Source: CAZJFH01 sp964545205
GTDB taxonomy: Bacteria; Pseudomonadota; Alphaproteobacteria; Rhodospirillales; Magnetospirillaceae
Direction of reading: 5' to 3'
NCBI GenBank assembly: GCA_964545205.1
Contig: CAZJFH010000010.1
Location: 1-64,000, forward strand
Length of the DNA stretch: 64,000 nt
Part shown: positions 53,593-62,903 of the stretch, piece by piece
How positions within the stretch are numbered: the first letter of the stretch is position 1
Layout: the number at the start of each line of letters is the position of its first letter
Notes under the pieces: generated by a model
Told to the model about the DNA's origin: nothing
The model's database searches: none
The model's input: the letters and a program-made list of their open reading frames with translations, nothing else
Position numbers and translations under genes: made by a program

Positions 53593-54337
53593 ACGCCTGC
53601 AGTGCCGCGCAGACCTCCTCGGGCGTCGTGAAGTCGACGCGCGGGTGACGGAACGGCACCCACTGGAAGCGCTGGTAGAAGGTGCGGCCCGCATGCGGCG
53701 GGCGCGCATAGTCGTGGGCCGGCAGCGGCCGGAAGCGTTCGCGCGCCGTGCCGACGTAACCGAGATTGCCCGTCTCGGACGGATACATCGCCAGCGCCTC
53801 GCGCTTCAGCGCCACCTCGTCGGGCGACAGCGACAGCATCAGCCCCTCGCCGCCGTCGGGGAAGCTCTGGGCGTTGATGGTGCCGCCGGCGCGGTTGTAC
53901 TCGGCGAATTCCCACACCGGCGCCAGATCGCCGAGCCGCGAGGCCAGGAAATTGGCCGAGTCGTGGTCCTGGTGGCCGCCCTCCCAGGCCGGCGCCCACA
54001 CCATGTCGACATCGTGTTCGGCGACGGCGGCGCGTGCGGCGGCCAGCGCCGGCGCCAGTTCGTCCTTGAGCCGGCGCGTCGGCGTGTCCAGGAAGGCGAC
54101 CGGGCGGATGCCGAGCCGTTCGGCGACGCGCAACGCCTCGAGCCGTCGCCGTTGCACCCGCTCGGGATGCGCCGCGCGGTCCCAGCGCCACAGCGCCGCC
54201 GGGTCGGGCACGCCGGTGGTCAGGTAGAGCGCGAACACCGCGGCGCCGCCGGCGCGCGCGCGGCCGATCGCGGCGCAGCAGCCGACGACCTCGTCGTCGG
54301 GATGCGGCACCAGGAGCAGGATGCGCCGGCCGAACAT
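53576..54337 (-). CDS. PIG-L family deacetylase
   Basis: 253 residues. Zinc-binding motif LVPHPDDEVVGCCA (PHPDDE, residues 10-15) and a distal His in AWEGGHQDHDSANF define the LmbE/PIG-L N-deacetylase family. Substrate unknown; the coupled glycosyltransferase suggests an N-acetyl sugar. Its ATG 54337 overlaps the TGA of the glycosyltransferase gene. Convergent overlap with the second hpnL-like gene. Confidence 0.88.
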   Translation of the reverse strand: MFGRRILLLVPHPDDEVVGCCAAIGRARAGGAAVFALYLTTGVPDPAALWRWDRAAHPERVQRRRLEALRVAERLGIRPVAFLDTPTRRLKDELAPALAAARAAVAEHDVDMVWAPAWEGGHQDHDSANFLASRLGDLAPVWEFAEYNRAGGTINAQSFPDGGEGLMLSLSPDEVALKREALAMYPSETGNLGYVGTARERFRPLPAHDYARPPHAGRTFYQRFQWVPFRHPRVDFTTPEEVCAALQAFSAGR

Positions 54338-55614
54338 CAGGCCTTCTCCGCGACCGCGCGGCGCCAGCGCGGCAGCAGATCCTCGGCGAGGACGTCGCGC
54401 CAGGTCGGCAGCAGCGCCTCGGCCCGAGCCCGCGCCGCCGCGCGCATCGCCGCCAGCCGCCCGCGGTCGCCGACCAGCGGCGCCAGCGCCGCCGCCCAGG
54501 CCTCGGGGTTGCCGCTGTCGGCGACGACGGTGCCGGTGTCGGCGTCGATCATGTGCTCCATGCCGATCTTGTCGGTCATCGCCACCGGCGCGCCCGAGGC
54601 CAGCGCCTCGTTGACGACGTTGGCGAAGACCTCGTGCTCGGAGGGGAAGGCGAACAGGTCGGCGGCGGCGTAGAGCGCCTGCAGTTCGGCCTGCGGCACC
54701 GGGCCGGGGCAGGTGGCGCGGTCGCCGAGAATCTCCAGGATCGCCGGAATGTCGCCGCCGCGGCCGGCGCACAGCAGATGCACCGGCGCGCCGTCGTCGA
54801 GCAGCCGCCGCACCGCGCGGGCCAGCGTCATGACGTTCTTGCCGCGGTCGACGCGGCCGGCGAACAGCAGCAGCACCCGGTCCTCGGCGATGCCGAAACG
54901 CTCGCGCAAGAGGCCGCGGTCGCGCTTGGCCGGGGTGAAGGCGTCCATGTCGATGCCGCGCCGCAGCAGGCCGATGCGCTCGGGCGGCAGCACCGACAGC
55001 GCCTTGTCGCGCTCCTCCGGCCGCGACACCAGCACCTGGGCGCAGGCGGCCTGGTGGCGGGCGAGCCTGGCCTCCATGCCGGCGCCGGCGCGCTCCGGCA
55101 GCCGCAGCCGCTCGACCAGCAGCCGGCCGAGCCACCCGCCGCCGACCAGGCGCTGGATGGTCTGGCCGGTGAACACCCGGGTGTAGCCCGGCGTGTCGGT
55201 GTGGATCGAGTTGACCAGCGGGATGCCGCGGCGCCGCGCCACCCGCAGGGCGGTGCGCGCGAAGGCGAAGAAGGCGTCGGTGGTGTGGACGAGGTCGTAG
55301 CCGGCCAGCGCCCGCGCCAGCCCCGGATGCCAGGGCGCCAGGTCGGTGTGGTCGGGGACGTGCGACAGGAACGGCAGGCGGGCGCTGCTGAACACCGGCG
55401 GATGGACTCGATAGCGGACGTTGGCCGCCTGCCGATGGACCGCGTCCTCGGCGCCCGAGAAGTGGACCGTCAGATCGAGCGCCTCGGGCATGGTCGCGGC
55501 GGCCTCGGCCAGACGCTCCCAGCACTTGACGTGGCCGCCGGCGAGCGGCGTCCAGGCGAGGTCGACGAGAACGCCGACGCGCAAGACCGCGTGCGACTCG
55601 GGCGACGACGTCAT
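54337..55614 (-). CDS. Family 4 glycosyltransferase
   Basis: 425 residues, GT-B fold. N-terminal VLVDLAWTPLAGGHVKCWER, middle HTTDAFFAFAR and IPLVNSIHTDTPGYTRVF, C-terminal nucleotide-sugar site LLFAGRVDRGKNV and the E-x7-E block SEHEVFANVVNEALASGAPV. Shape resembles GT4 enzymes of membrane glycolipid or capsule synthesis. Translationally coupled to the PIG-L deacetylase. With hpnH and hpnL-like genes nearby, a role in decorating a membrane lipid is possible but unproven. Confidence 0.9.
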   Translation of the reverse strand: MTSSPESHAVLRVGVLVDLAWTPLAGGHVKCWERLAEAAATMPEALDLTVHFSGAEDAVHRQAANVRYRVHPPVFSSARLPFLSHVPDHTDLAPWHPGLARALAGYDLVHTTDAFFAFARTALRVARRRGIPLVNSIHTDTPGYTRVFTGQTIQRLVGGGWLGRLLVERLRLPERAGAGMEARLARHQAACAQVLVSRPEERDKALSVLPPERIGLLRRGIDMDAFTPAKRDRGLLRERFGIAEDRVLLLFAGRVDRGKNVMTLARAVRRLLDDGAPVHLLCAGRGGDIPAILEILGDRATCPGPVPQAELQALYAAADLFAFPSEHEVFANVVNEALASGAPVAMTDKIGMEHMIDADTGTVVADSGNPEAWAAALAPLVGDRGRLAAMRAAARARAEALLPTWRDVLAEDLLPRWRRAVAEKA

Positions 55615-55926
55615 GTTGTCCTTCTGCGTGCCGAAAGACCGTCGCTGCCGGGCGAGATCCCACGGCTGCCCGGCTTGGGTTCGGACCGGCGTATCCGGTC
55701 CCCGTCAGCCGTCATGGCCGGGCGAAGTCCCGGCCATCCACGCGGCGCGCTCGCACTCCGATCCGGAACTGCCCGCAAGATGTAAAAACGTGGATGGCCG
55801 GGACAAGCCCGGCCATGACGGTATGAATGTACAGCGACGAATGCAGCACGACCCGATTCGCCAAACCGGACAGCCATGGGCGAAATCCCGGCCATGACGC
55901 GAGGACGATCGCCGCAGACGGGAGGC
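55615..55926. other. Intergenic region filled with REP-like palindromes
   Basis: No gene in 312 bp. It holds two inverted REP-like elements plus a third half element (55873-55899, CGAAATCCCGGCCATGACG type). Confidence 0.7.
55711..55819. repeat. REPIN-like pair of inverted palindromic repeats
   Basis: Element one, 55711-55742, contains ATGGCCGGG...CCCGGCCAT flanked by GTC and CCACG. Element two, 55789-55819, carries the same palindrome in reverse orientation, flanked by CGTGG and GACGG. Two REPs facing each other across 46 bp is the REPIN arrangement. Confidence 0.7.
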
Positions 55927-56676
55927 TCAGTTCGTCGGCGCTTCGATCCGCTCGTTGCGGATTTCCTTGGCCCGGTTCTGCCGGTACATGCTGCGGATCG
56001 AGGCGTAGTAGTCGAGCGAGGAGCGCTCGATCTCGTCGAGGATGTCGAGGTATTCCTCGCGGGTGTCGACGCCGCCGACTCCGGTGCGGGTCCAGTCGAA
56101 CCACTCCATGTCGCCGGCCTCGGTGCCGTAGCCGACCGGATCGGCGTACATCTCGACCGCCATGCCGACGCCGTCGCGCGGATTCGACGGGCCGAACAGC
56201 GGCAGCATCAGGTACGGACCCTCGGGCAGGCCCCAGACCGCCAGGGTCTGGCCGAAGTCCTCGTCGTGGCCCGGCAGCCCGGCATGGGCGGCGACATCCA
56301 TGATCCCGAGCACGCCGAAGGTGGTGTTGAACAAGAAGCGGCCCAAGGTCTCGCCGGCGCGGGAGAATTCCGCCTGCAGCACGTCGTTGACGAAGACCAT
56401 CGGCTCGTTGGCGTTGGTCAGGAAGTCCTCGATGCGGTCGCGGCCGAACTCCGGCACCACTTCGCGATAGCCCTTGGCGGCCGGCTTGATCAGCGCGCGG
56501 TCGAGCGCCTGGTTGAACTCGAAGATCGCGCGGTTGGTCGGCTCCAGCGGATCGTTGATCTGCTCGTATTCGGCAACCGCTTCGGGGTCGTTCGCGGGCG
56601 GCGGCGTCGCGCAGCCGGCGACGAGGGCGATCGAGCAGACGGCGGCGGCAATCCGCCAAGCATTGGACACGGTCAT
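55927..56676 (-). CDS. mlaA: MlaA (VacJ) outer-membrane lipoprotein
   Basis: 249 residues. Lipoprotein signal with lipobox LVAGC (Cys22), then the MlaA body: YEQINDPLEPTNRAIFEFNQ, RFLFNTTFGVLGIMDVAAHA, DFGQTLAVWGLPEGPYLMLP and LFGPSNPRDGVGMAVEMYAD. It removes mislocalised phospholipids from the outer leaflet and passes them to the Mla system. The partner mlaBCDEF genes are not in the window. The C-terminus is short and lacks extra domains. Confidence 0.94.
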   Translation of the reverse strand: MTVSNAWRIAAAVCSIALVAGCATPPPANDPEAVAEYEQINDPLEPTNRAIFEFNQALDRALIKPAAKGYREVVPEFGRDRIEDFLTNANEPMVFVNDVLQAEFSRAGETLGRFLFNTTFGVLGIMDVAAHAGLPGHDEDFGQTLAVWGLPEGPYLMLPLFGPSNPRDGVGMAVEMYADPVGYGTEAGDMEWFDWTRTGVGGVDTREEYLDILDEIERSSLDYYASIRSMYRQNRAKEIRNERIEAPTN

Positions 56677-56861
56677 CTGTGTTCCGCCAAGTAGTTCGCG
56701 AACGTAGGTATCCCCAACCGATTGCGTAACACATGCGCGCGCCGAAGACCAGCGCGTTTGCGCATGGGTTGGCCAAGGCGGGCGCCGCGCCGCGGACGTT
56801 TACCCATTGTAGAGGAGCGCCGGATTACGGTCGGGCCGAATCAGTGGGACAGGACAGCGAC

Positions 56862-58709
56862 GTGAACAGACGCAGACGGCTGTACTTCGCCATCATCGTT
56901 GCCGCCGGCCTCGCCGCCGCGGCCGCGACCAGTTATCCGCTCTACCAGGCGCTGACCGAGCCCGAGAAGCCGCAGGAGAAGGTCGAGGACGGCTCGTTCT
57001 CGCAGGTTCTCGGCCTGATCGATTCGCGCGAGCTGAAGTCGCTGACCATCTACGGGCTGTCGAACGGCATCGCCGAGACCGGCGACGGCCGGCGGCTGAA
57101 GACGATCGTGCCGCCGCTGATGGCGCCCGAACTGGTCAAGCAGGCGACGGCGGCCGGCGTGGTGGTGGAGTTCAAGCCCGAGCAGTTCTTCCCCTCGAGC
57201 AACGACATCACCGCGAAATGGGTGCTGGCGGTGGTCGGCAACGTGCTGATCGTGCTGCTGCTGGGCGCGGTGTTCTATTTCTTCATCGTGCGCGGGCCGA
57301 TGTCCGGGCGGTCGAAGGCGACCCTGGCGGTGCCGTCCGAAAGCGGCGTGCGCTTCGCCGACGTCGCCGGCTGCGACGCCGAGAAGAACGAGCTGTTCGA
57401 GATCGTGCACTTCCTGCGCGATCCGGCCCGCTTCGACCGCCTCGGCGGCCGGGTGCCGGCCGGCGTGCTGATGTCGGGCCCGCCAGGCACCGGCAAGACG
57501 CTGCTGGCCCGCGCCATCGCCGGCGAGGCCGGAGTGCCGTTCTTCTCGATCTCGGGGTCCGATTTCGTCGAGATGTATGTCGGCGTCGGCGCCCAGCGGG
57601 TGCGCAGCGTCTTCGCCAAGGCCAAGAAGAAGGCGCCCTGCATCCTGTTCATCGACGAGATCGACGCGGTCGGCCGCTCGCGCTCGAACCATGCCGGCGG
57701 CGGCGCCCACGAGGAGCGCGAGCAGACACTCAACCAGCTTCTGGTCGAGATGGACGGCTTCAAGCCGAACTGCGGCGTCGTCGTCATCGCCGCCACCAAC
57801 CGGCCCGACATCCTCGACAAGGCGCTGACCCGGCCCGGCCGCTTCTCGCGCCACATCGTGCTGCAGAATCCCGACGTCGCCGGCCGCGAGAAGATTCTGG
57901 CGGTGCATGCCGCCAAGGTGGCGCTGGATCCGTCGGTCGACCTGCACGTGGTGGCCCGCGGCACGCCCGGCTTCTCGGGCGCCGACCTCGCCAACGTCGT
58001 CAACGAGGCGGCGATCCTGGCGGCGCGCGCCGAGCGCGACGCGGTGACCATGGCCGATTTCGACCAGGCCAAGGACCGCATCCTGATGGGCAACGAGCGC
58101 CGCTCGTTGAAGATTTCCGAGGACGACCGCCGCCTGACCGCCTATCACGAGGCCGGCCACGCGCTTGTCGCCTACCACTCGCCGAAATCGGACCCGATCC
58201 ACAAGGTCACCATCGTGCCGCGCGGCCGCGCGCTGGGCATGGTCGTGCGCCTGCCCGAGAACGACAGCCCGGCCGTTCGGCGCTCGAAGCTCGAGGCCGA
58301 TCTGGCGGTGGCGATGGGCGGCCGCGCCGCCGAGGAGCTGGTGTTCGGCCACGACGACGTCACCACCGGCGCCTCGGGCGACATCCAGATGGCGTCGCAG
58401 CTCGCGCGGCGGATGGTCGCCGAGTGGGGCATGAGCGATCGCATCGGCGCCATCGCCTTCGACCTCGGCCCCGACCACCTGCGCGAGGGCGCGTTCTCCG
58501 AGGCGACCTGCCGCGAGATCGACTCCGAGGTCAAGGCGCTGATCGGCTGCGCCCGCGACAGCGCGGCCTCGATCATCAAGACCCACCGCGACCAGCTCGA
58601 CCTGCTGGCGGCCACGCTGCTCGAGCGCGAGAGCCTGAGCGGCGCCGAGGTCGACACGCTGCTGCGCGGCTGGCAGGACGGGCCGCCGCGGCTGAAGGTG
58701 CCGGCATGA
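56862..58709 (+). CDS. FtsH-family AAA metalloprotease
   Basis: 615 residues from GTG 56862 (VNRRRRLYFAIIV). TM1 (about 7-27), periplasmic domain of about 90 residues, TM2 (about 123-143, NVLIVLLLGAVFYFFIV). AAA domain: Walker A GPPGTGKT near 206, Walker B ILFIDEIDAVG, SRH region ATNRPDILDKALTRPGRFSR. Zinc protease motif HEAGH near 429 with a distal Asp in LEADLAVAMGGRAAEE. The C-terminus is short and lacks the acidic tail of many FtsH. An open frame reaches ATG 56733, but the GTG start gives a canonical first membrane helix. Likely an FtsH paralogue rather than the essential copy, which usually pairs with tilS. Confidence 0.9.
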   Translation: MNRRRRLYFAIIVAAGLAAAAATSYPLYQALTEPEKPQEKVEDGSFSQVLGLIDSRELKSLTIYGLSNGIAETGDGRRLKTIVPPLMAPELVKQATAAGVVVEFKPEQFFPSSNDITAKWVLAVVGNVLIVLLLGAVFYFFIVRGPMSGRSKATLAVPSESGVRFADVAGCDAEKNELFEIVHFLRDPARFDRLGGRVPAGVLMSGPPGTGKTLLARAIAGEAGVPFFSISGSDFVEMYVGVGAQRVRSVFAKAKKKAPCILFIDEIDAVGRSRSNHAGGGAHEEREQTLNQLLVEMDGFKPNCGVVVIAATNRPDILDKALTRPGRFSRHIVLQNPDVAGREKILAVHAAKVALDPSVDLHVVARGTPGFSGADLANVVNEAAILAARAERDAVTMADFDQAKDRILMGNERRSLKISEDDRRLTAYHEAGHALVAYHSPKSDPIHKVTIVPRGRALGMVVRLPENDSPAVRRSKLEADLAVAMGGRAAEELVFGHDDVTTGASGDIQMASQLARRMVAEWGMSDRIGAIAFDLGPDHLREGAFSEATCREIDSEVKALIGCARDSAASIIKTHRDQLDLLAATLLERESLSGAEVDTLLRGWQDGPPRLKVPA

Positions 58710-58778
58710 CCACTTAGCCGTTGCCGCCGCCGTCCAGGCGGCGACAATGGCGCAACGCGAAGCATCGGGAGCGCGACC

Positions 58779-59276
58779 GTGGATCAGACCGACATGCTGG
58801 TGATCTCGCTCTACGCGGCGCCGCTCGCCGTGGCGGCGGCGTGGGACGTGGCGACCTTCCGCATTCCCAATTTCCTCAACCTGATCTTCCTGGCGCTGTT
58901 CCCGGTCGCGGCGCTGCTCGCGCCGCAGCCGCTCGACTGGCCGTGGCACCTCGCCGCCGGCGGCCTGGTCCTGGCGGTCGGCTTCGTCATGTTCGCCCTC
59001 AACCTGTTCGGCGGCGGCGACGTCAAGATGCTGGCGGTCGCCGCGCTGTGGATGGGCTGGGACAACCTGCTCGGCTACGTGCTGTGGGTCGGCCTGATCG
59101 GCGGCGTCCTCGCCGTGCTGCTGCTGGTCTTGCGCTCGGACGCCGCCGGCATGGTGCTGAGCCATCTCGGCCGCATGCCCAAGGTTCTGCAGAAGAAGGC
59201 GCCGGTGCCCTACGGCATCGCCATCGCGCTCGGCGGCCTGGCGATGGCCGGCGAACTGCCGATGCTCGCCGGTTAG
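58779..59276 (+). CDS. CpaA/TadV-type prepilin peptidase
   Basis: 165 residues, all membrane. WDVATFRIPNFLNL carries the first catalytic Asp and NLFGGGDVKMLA the GxGD motif of type IV leader peptidases. It lacks the N-terminal methylase domain of PilD, as TadV/CpaA proteins do. It would process Flp-type pilins, but no pilin or tad gene lies nearby. Start GTG 58779; its end overlaps the convergent permease by 4 bp. Confidence 0.88.
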   Translation: MDQTDMLVISLYAAPLAVAAAWDVATFRIPNFLNLIFLALFPVAALLAPQPLDWPWHLAAGGLVLAVGFVMFALNLFGGGDVKMLAVAALWMGWDNLLGYVLWVGLIGGVLAVLLLVLRSDAAGMVLSHLGRMPKVLQKKAPVPYGIAIALGGLAMAGELPMLAG

Positions 59277-60595
59277 AAGGCGGCGTCGGCCACCGTCAGC
59301 ACCGCCGCGACCGCCGCCGCCGCGCCGAGGCCGTAGCCGGCGTTCCAGCGCCACGCCACCACCCACACCGGCCGGCCGAGCAGGCGGGCGACATACATGC
59401 CGGTCGCCGAGAACGGCGAGACCATCGTGCCCAGCGCCCAGCCGGCCATCATCGCGACGCCGAGCATGGTCGGGCTCAGCCCGGCCGCTTCGGGGCTCAA
59501 GGCGCGGCCGAGCACCAGAACCGACACCACCGGATGCACGCCGACCATGCCGAGCAGCGTGATCGCGACCACCAGCGCGCCGGCCAGGCCGCCGCCCGAC
59601 AGCGGCAGGTCCGGCAGCGGCTGGCCGCGCAGCAGCGCGCCGAGGCCGGTGCCGAGCAGGCTGGCGCCGGTGAAGATCAGCGCCTCGGTGCGCAACTCGG
59701 GCAGCCGCCGGCGGGCATGGCCGGCGATGGCGGCGACCGCGGCGGCGGCCGGGGCTCGCCGTCCGGCGATCAGCGCGGCCCAGGCGGCGGCGAAGGGCGG
59801 CGCCACCAGCCCGAGCGCGATGGCGATGCCGATTCCGAGGCTCTCGACCAGCGCCAGCACCGGCCCGACCAGGCACAGGAACACCGCCGCCACCCGCAGC
59901 GCCGCGCCCGCATCGAGCCGCGGCCCCGCCGCCGTCGCGCCCGGCGGCGCCTCGCGGCGCAGCCGGTCGCTGGCCCAGGCCAGGAACAGCAGCAGCGCGG
60001 CGATCGCCATGCCCCAGGGGCCGATGTCGGTCCAGCCGAGGCCCGGAACCACCGACAGCACCACGGCGGTGCTGACGAACAGCGGCGACCAGCAGGCGCC
60101 GGCGCTGAAGCCGCGCATCATCGCCAGCGCCAGACGCTCGCGCAGCCGCGCGTCGCCGGCGCGCTCGATGACGCTGGCGACGAACTGCAGGCCGGCGAGG
60201 TTGAGCATGGCGCCGAGCAGATGACCGCCCACCGCCACCGCCGCGTAGCGCCGCCCCGGCGGTTGGCGCACGATCACCGCGCCGATCGCGTGCAGCGACG
60301 GGCTCGCCTGCGCCGGAACCTGCAGGCACAGCACGGCGGCGAACAGCACCAGGAACGGCAGCGCCTGACGCAGTCCGAGCAGCACGGATTCCAGCGGCGC
60401 GGCGGTCTGCCAGCAGGCGAGCACGCCGGCGCCGATCAGCGCCCCGCCGACCGCGCGCTGGACCGGCGGGATGCGCGGCAGCTCCCAGGCCAGGAAGCCG
60501 ACCAGCAGCAGCGACGCCGCCGTGCCGGCGACGCCCAGGCCGAGCCCGGCCGCCACCGCCAGGGCGCAGATCGCGAAATAGACCGCGGCGGTCAC
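59273..60595 (-). CDS. Polytopic permease coupled to glycerate kinase
   Basis: 440 residues with about 11-12 membrane segments, no signal peptide. GTG 60595 overlaps the stop of the glycerate kinase gene (GTGA), so the two are translated together. Gly/Ala-rich helices with GFSAGACWSPLFVSTAVVLS and GVAMMAGWALGTMVSPFSAT (Ser-Pro-hairpin-like repeats) resemble ion-coupled carboxylate or Na+/H+ antiporter-like transporters. Family not assigned with confidence. Context suggests uptake or export of glycerate, glycolate or hydroxypyruvate. Confidence 0.75.
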   Translation of the reverse strand: MTAAVYFAICALAVAAGLGLGVAGTAASLLLVGFLAWELPRIPPVQRAVGGALIGAGVLACWQTAAPLESVLLGLRQALPFLVLFAAVLCLQVPAQASPSLHAIGAVIVRQPPGRRYAAVAVGGHLLGAMLNLAGLQFVASVIERAGDARLRERLALAMMRGFSAGACWSPLFVSTAVVLSVVPGLGWTDIGPWGMAIAALLLFLAWASDRLRREAPPGATAAGPRLDAGAALRVAAVFLCLVGPVLALVESLGIGIAIALGLVAPPFAAAWAALIAGRRAPAAAAVAAIAGHARRRLPELRTEALIFTGASLLGTGLGALLRGQPLPDLPLSGGGLAGALVVAITLLGMVGVHPVVSVLVLGRALSPEAAGLSPTMLGVAMMAGWALGTMVSPFSATGMYVARLLGRPVWVVAWRWNAGYGLGAAAAVAAVLTVADAAF

Positions 60596-61854
60596 GTCGG
60601 CAGCACGAGAACGGCGCGAAAGTCGTTGACGTTGGTGTGGGTCGGCCCGGTGACCACCAGGTCGCCGAGCGCGTCGAAGAAGCCGTAGCCGTCGTTGTCG
60701 GCCAGGCGCGCCTTGGCGTCGATCTCGGCGGCCCGCGCCCGCGCCAGGGTGTCGGGGGCGAGCAGGGCGCCGGCGTTGTCCTCGCTGCCGTCGATGCCGT
60801 CGGTGTCGCCGGCGATCGCGAACACGCCGGGCGCGCCGTCCAGCGCCACCGCCAGCGCGAGCAGGAACTCGGCGTTGCGGCCGCCGCGGCCCTTGCCGCG
60901 CACCGTCACCGTCGTTTCGCCGCCCGACAGCAGCACGCAGGGCGCGCCCGCCGGCTGGCCGTGGCGGGCGACCTGGCGGGCGATGCCGGCCATCACCTTG
61001 GCGACCTCGCGCGATTCGCCCTCGATGGCATCGCCAAGGATCACCGGCGTCACCCCGGCGGCCAGGGCCAGCGTCGCCGCCGCCTCGAGCGACATCTGCG
61101 GCGTCGCCACCATGACGTTGTCGACATCGGCCAGGCGCGGATCGCCCGGCTTCGGCGTCTCGTCGGCGGCGGCGTCGAGGTGGCGCGTCACCGCCTCCGG
61201 CGGCGTGATCGCATACTTCTCCAGCACCGCCCGCGCCTCGGCGAAGGTGCTGGGATCGGCGACCGTCGGCCCCGAGGCGATCACCGAGGGATCGTCGCCG
61301 GGCACGTCCGAGATCATCAGCGCCACCACCTTCGCCGGCGCCGCGGCGGCGGCCAGGCGGCCGCCCTTGATCGCCGAGAGGTGCTTGCGCACGCAGTTGA
61401 TCTCGTCGATCGAGGCGCCGCAGCGCAGCAGCTCGCGGGTCACCGCGCGCTTGTCGTCGGGGGAGATGCCGGCAACGGGCAGCGACAGCAGCGCCGAGCC
61501 GCCGCCGGAGATCAGGCAGATGACCAGATCGTCGGCGCCGAGCCCGCCGACCGTCGCCATGATGCGCTCGGCGGCGCGCAGCCCGGCCGCGTCGGGCACC
61601 GGGTGCGCGGCCTCGACGATCTCGATGCGCTGGCAGGGCACGGCATGGCCGTAGCGGGTCACCACCAGGCCGGACAAGTCGCCCGCCCAGTTTTCCTCGA
61701 CGGCGCGCGCCATCGCGGCGCTGGCCTTGCCGGCGCCGACGACGACCGTGCGCCCCTTCGGCGGCGGCGGCAGGTGCGGCGGCACGCAGGCGGCGGGCTG
61801 CGCCGCGGCGACGGCGGCGTCGAACAGCGAGCGGAGAAAGGCCCTGGGATCCAT
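60592..61854 (-). CDS. Glycerate 2-kinase (GckA/TtuD, MOFRL family)
   Basis: 420 residues. ATP-binding N-terminal domain TVVVGAGKASAAMARAVEEN and LICLISGGGSALLSLPVAGI, then ASIDEINCVRKHLSAIKGGR. The C-terminal MOFRL domain has CVLLSGGETTVTVRGKGRGG and IAGDTDGIDGSEDNAGA, with THTNVNDFRAVLV at the end. It phosphorylates D-glycerate to 2-phosphoglycerate. First of two coupled genes with the permease; two upstream genes on the same strand supply tartronate semialdehyde and glycerate. Confidence 0.92.
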   Translation of the reverse strand: MDPRAFLRSLFDAAVAAAQPAACVPPHLPPPPKGRTVVVGAGKASAAMARAVEENWAGDLSGLVVTRYGHAVPCQRIEIVEAAHPVPDAAGLRAAERIMATVGGLGADDLVICLISGGGSALLSLPVAGISPDDKRAVTRELLRCGASIDEINCVRKHLSAIKGGRLAAAAAPAKVVALMISDVPGDDPSVIASGPTVADPSTFAEARAVLEKYAITPPEAVTRHLDAAADETPKPGDPRLADVDNVMVATPQMSLEAAATLALAAGVTPVILGDAIEGESREVAKVMAGIARQVARHGQPAGAPCVLLSGGETTVTVRGKGRGGRNAEFLLALAVALDGAPGVFAIAGDTDGIDGSEDNAGALLAPDTLARARAAEIDAKARLADNDGYGFFDALGDLVVTGPTHTNVNDFRAVLVLPT

Positions 61855-61916
61855 GCGGAGGAGAGTCCAAACCTGGGGACGAGAGCGGATTCGGCCGAGA
61901 CGCGATCCCCCTCGTC

Positions 61917-61945
61917 GTCATTGCCGGGCTTGGCCCGGCGATCCA
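61917..61945. repeat. REP-like palindrome between glxR and glycerate kinase
   Basis: GTCATTGCCGGGC-TTG-GCCCGGCGATCCA. It shares the frame GTCAT...CCGGG...CCCGG...ATCCA with the elements at 55711, so it belongs to the same or a sister family. The rest of 61855-62004 holds nothing else. Confidence 0.6.
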
Positions 61946-62004
61946 TCGACCCCGGGTCGGGCCCGGGGGTGACGCAACAAGAGGCTATCGCGACAGAGCC
62001 TGGA

Positions 62005-62883
62005 CTACCTTACCGCATGTTCCGCCAGCTTCTCCAGCGCGCGCACCATCGCCGAGTGGTCCCAGTCGGCGCCGCCCATCGCGGCGCAGGCGTTGAACAG
62101 CTCCTGGGCGGTGGCGGTGTTGGGCAGCGCCACGCCGAGATCGCGGGCCGACTGCAGCGCCAGATTGAGGTCCTTCTGGTGCAGCTTGATGCGGAAGCCG
62201 GGGTCGAAGGTGCGCTCGATCATGCGGTTGCCGTGGACCTCGAGGATCTTCGACGAGGCGAAGCCGCCCATCAGCGCCTGGCGCACCTTGGCCGGATCGG
62301 CGCCGGCCTTCGAGGCGAAGACCAGCGCTTCCGAGACCGCCTCGATGGTCAGGGCGACGATGATCTGGTTGGCGACCTTGCAGGTCTGGCCGGCGCCGTT
62401 GTCGCCGATCAGGGTGATGTTCTTGCCCATCAGCTCGAACAGCGGCTTGACCTTGTCGAAGGCGTCCTCGGGGCCGCCGACCATGATGGTCAGCGCCGCG
62501 TTCCTGGCCCCGACCTCGCCGCCGGAGACCGGCGCGTCGAGATACCGGCAGCCCTTCTCGCCGATGCGGGCGGCGAAGTCGCGGGTGGCGGTCGGCGAGA
62601 TCGAGCTCATGTCGACGACGATCTTGCCCGCCGACAGGCCCTCGAACAGGCCGTCGGCGCCGAACAGCACCTGCTCGACGTCGGGCGTGTCGGGCACGAT
62701 GGTGATGATCACCTCGGCCTTTTCGGCGACCTCGCGGCGGGTGGCGCATTCGACCGCCTTGCCGGCCAACTCGTCCGGAATCGCCTTGCGGTGCTTGCAC
62801 ACGAACAGTTCGTGGCCGCCGGCCGCCAGGTGGCCGGCCATCGGGCGGCCCATGATGCCCAGGCCGATGAATCCGATCTTCAT
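62005..62883 (-). CDS. glxR: 2-hydroxy-3-oxopropionate (tartronate semialdehyde) reductase
   Basis: 292 residues. Rossmann motif IGFIGLGIMGRPMAGHL at the N-terminus, DMSSISPTATRDFA, YLDAPVSGGEVGARNAAL and the catalytic Lys in CKVANQIIVALTIEA. HQKDLNLALQSA near the end is typical of the GarR/GlxR group. It reduces tartronate semialdehyde to D-glycerate with NAD(P)H. It follows hyi by 20 bp and precedes the glycerate kinase, giving the order of the pathway. ATG 62883 is the family start. Confidence 0.92.
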   Translation of the reverse strand: MKIGFIGLGIMGRPMAGHLAAGGHELFVCKHRKAIPDELAGKAVECATRREVAEKAEVIITIVPDTPDVEQVLFGADGLFEGLSAGKIVVDMSSISPTATRDFAARIGEKGCRYLDAPVSGGEVGARNAALTIMVGGPEDAFDKVKPLFELMGKNITLIGDNGAGQTCKVANQIIVALTIEAVSEALVFASKAGADPAKVRQALMGGFASSKILEVHGNRMIERTFDPGFRIKLHQKDLNLALQSARDLGVALPNTATAQELFNACAAMGGADWDHSAMVRALEKLAEHAVR

Positions 62884-62903
62884 GTCGTTCTCCCCTCCGT
62901 GCG

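Noticed and set aside
56733..56861. 44-residue N-terminal extension of the FtsH-like protein
   Set aside because: No membrane or targeting character; the GTG at 56862 directly precedes a canonical first transmembrane helix.
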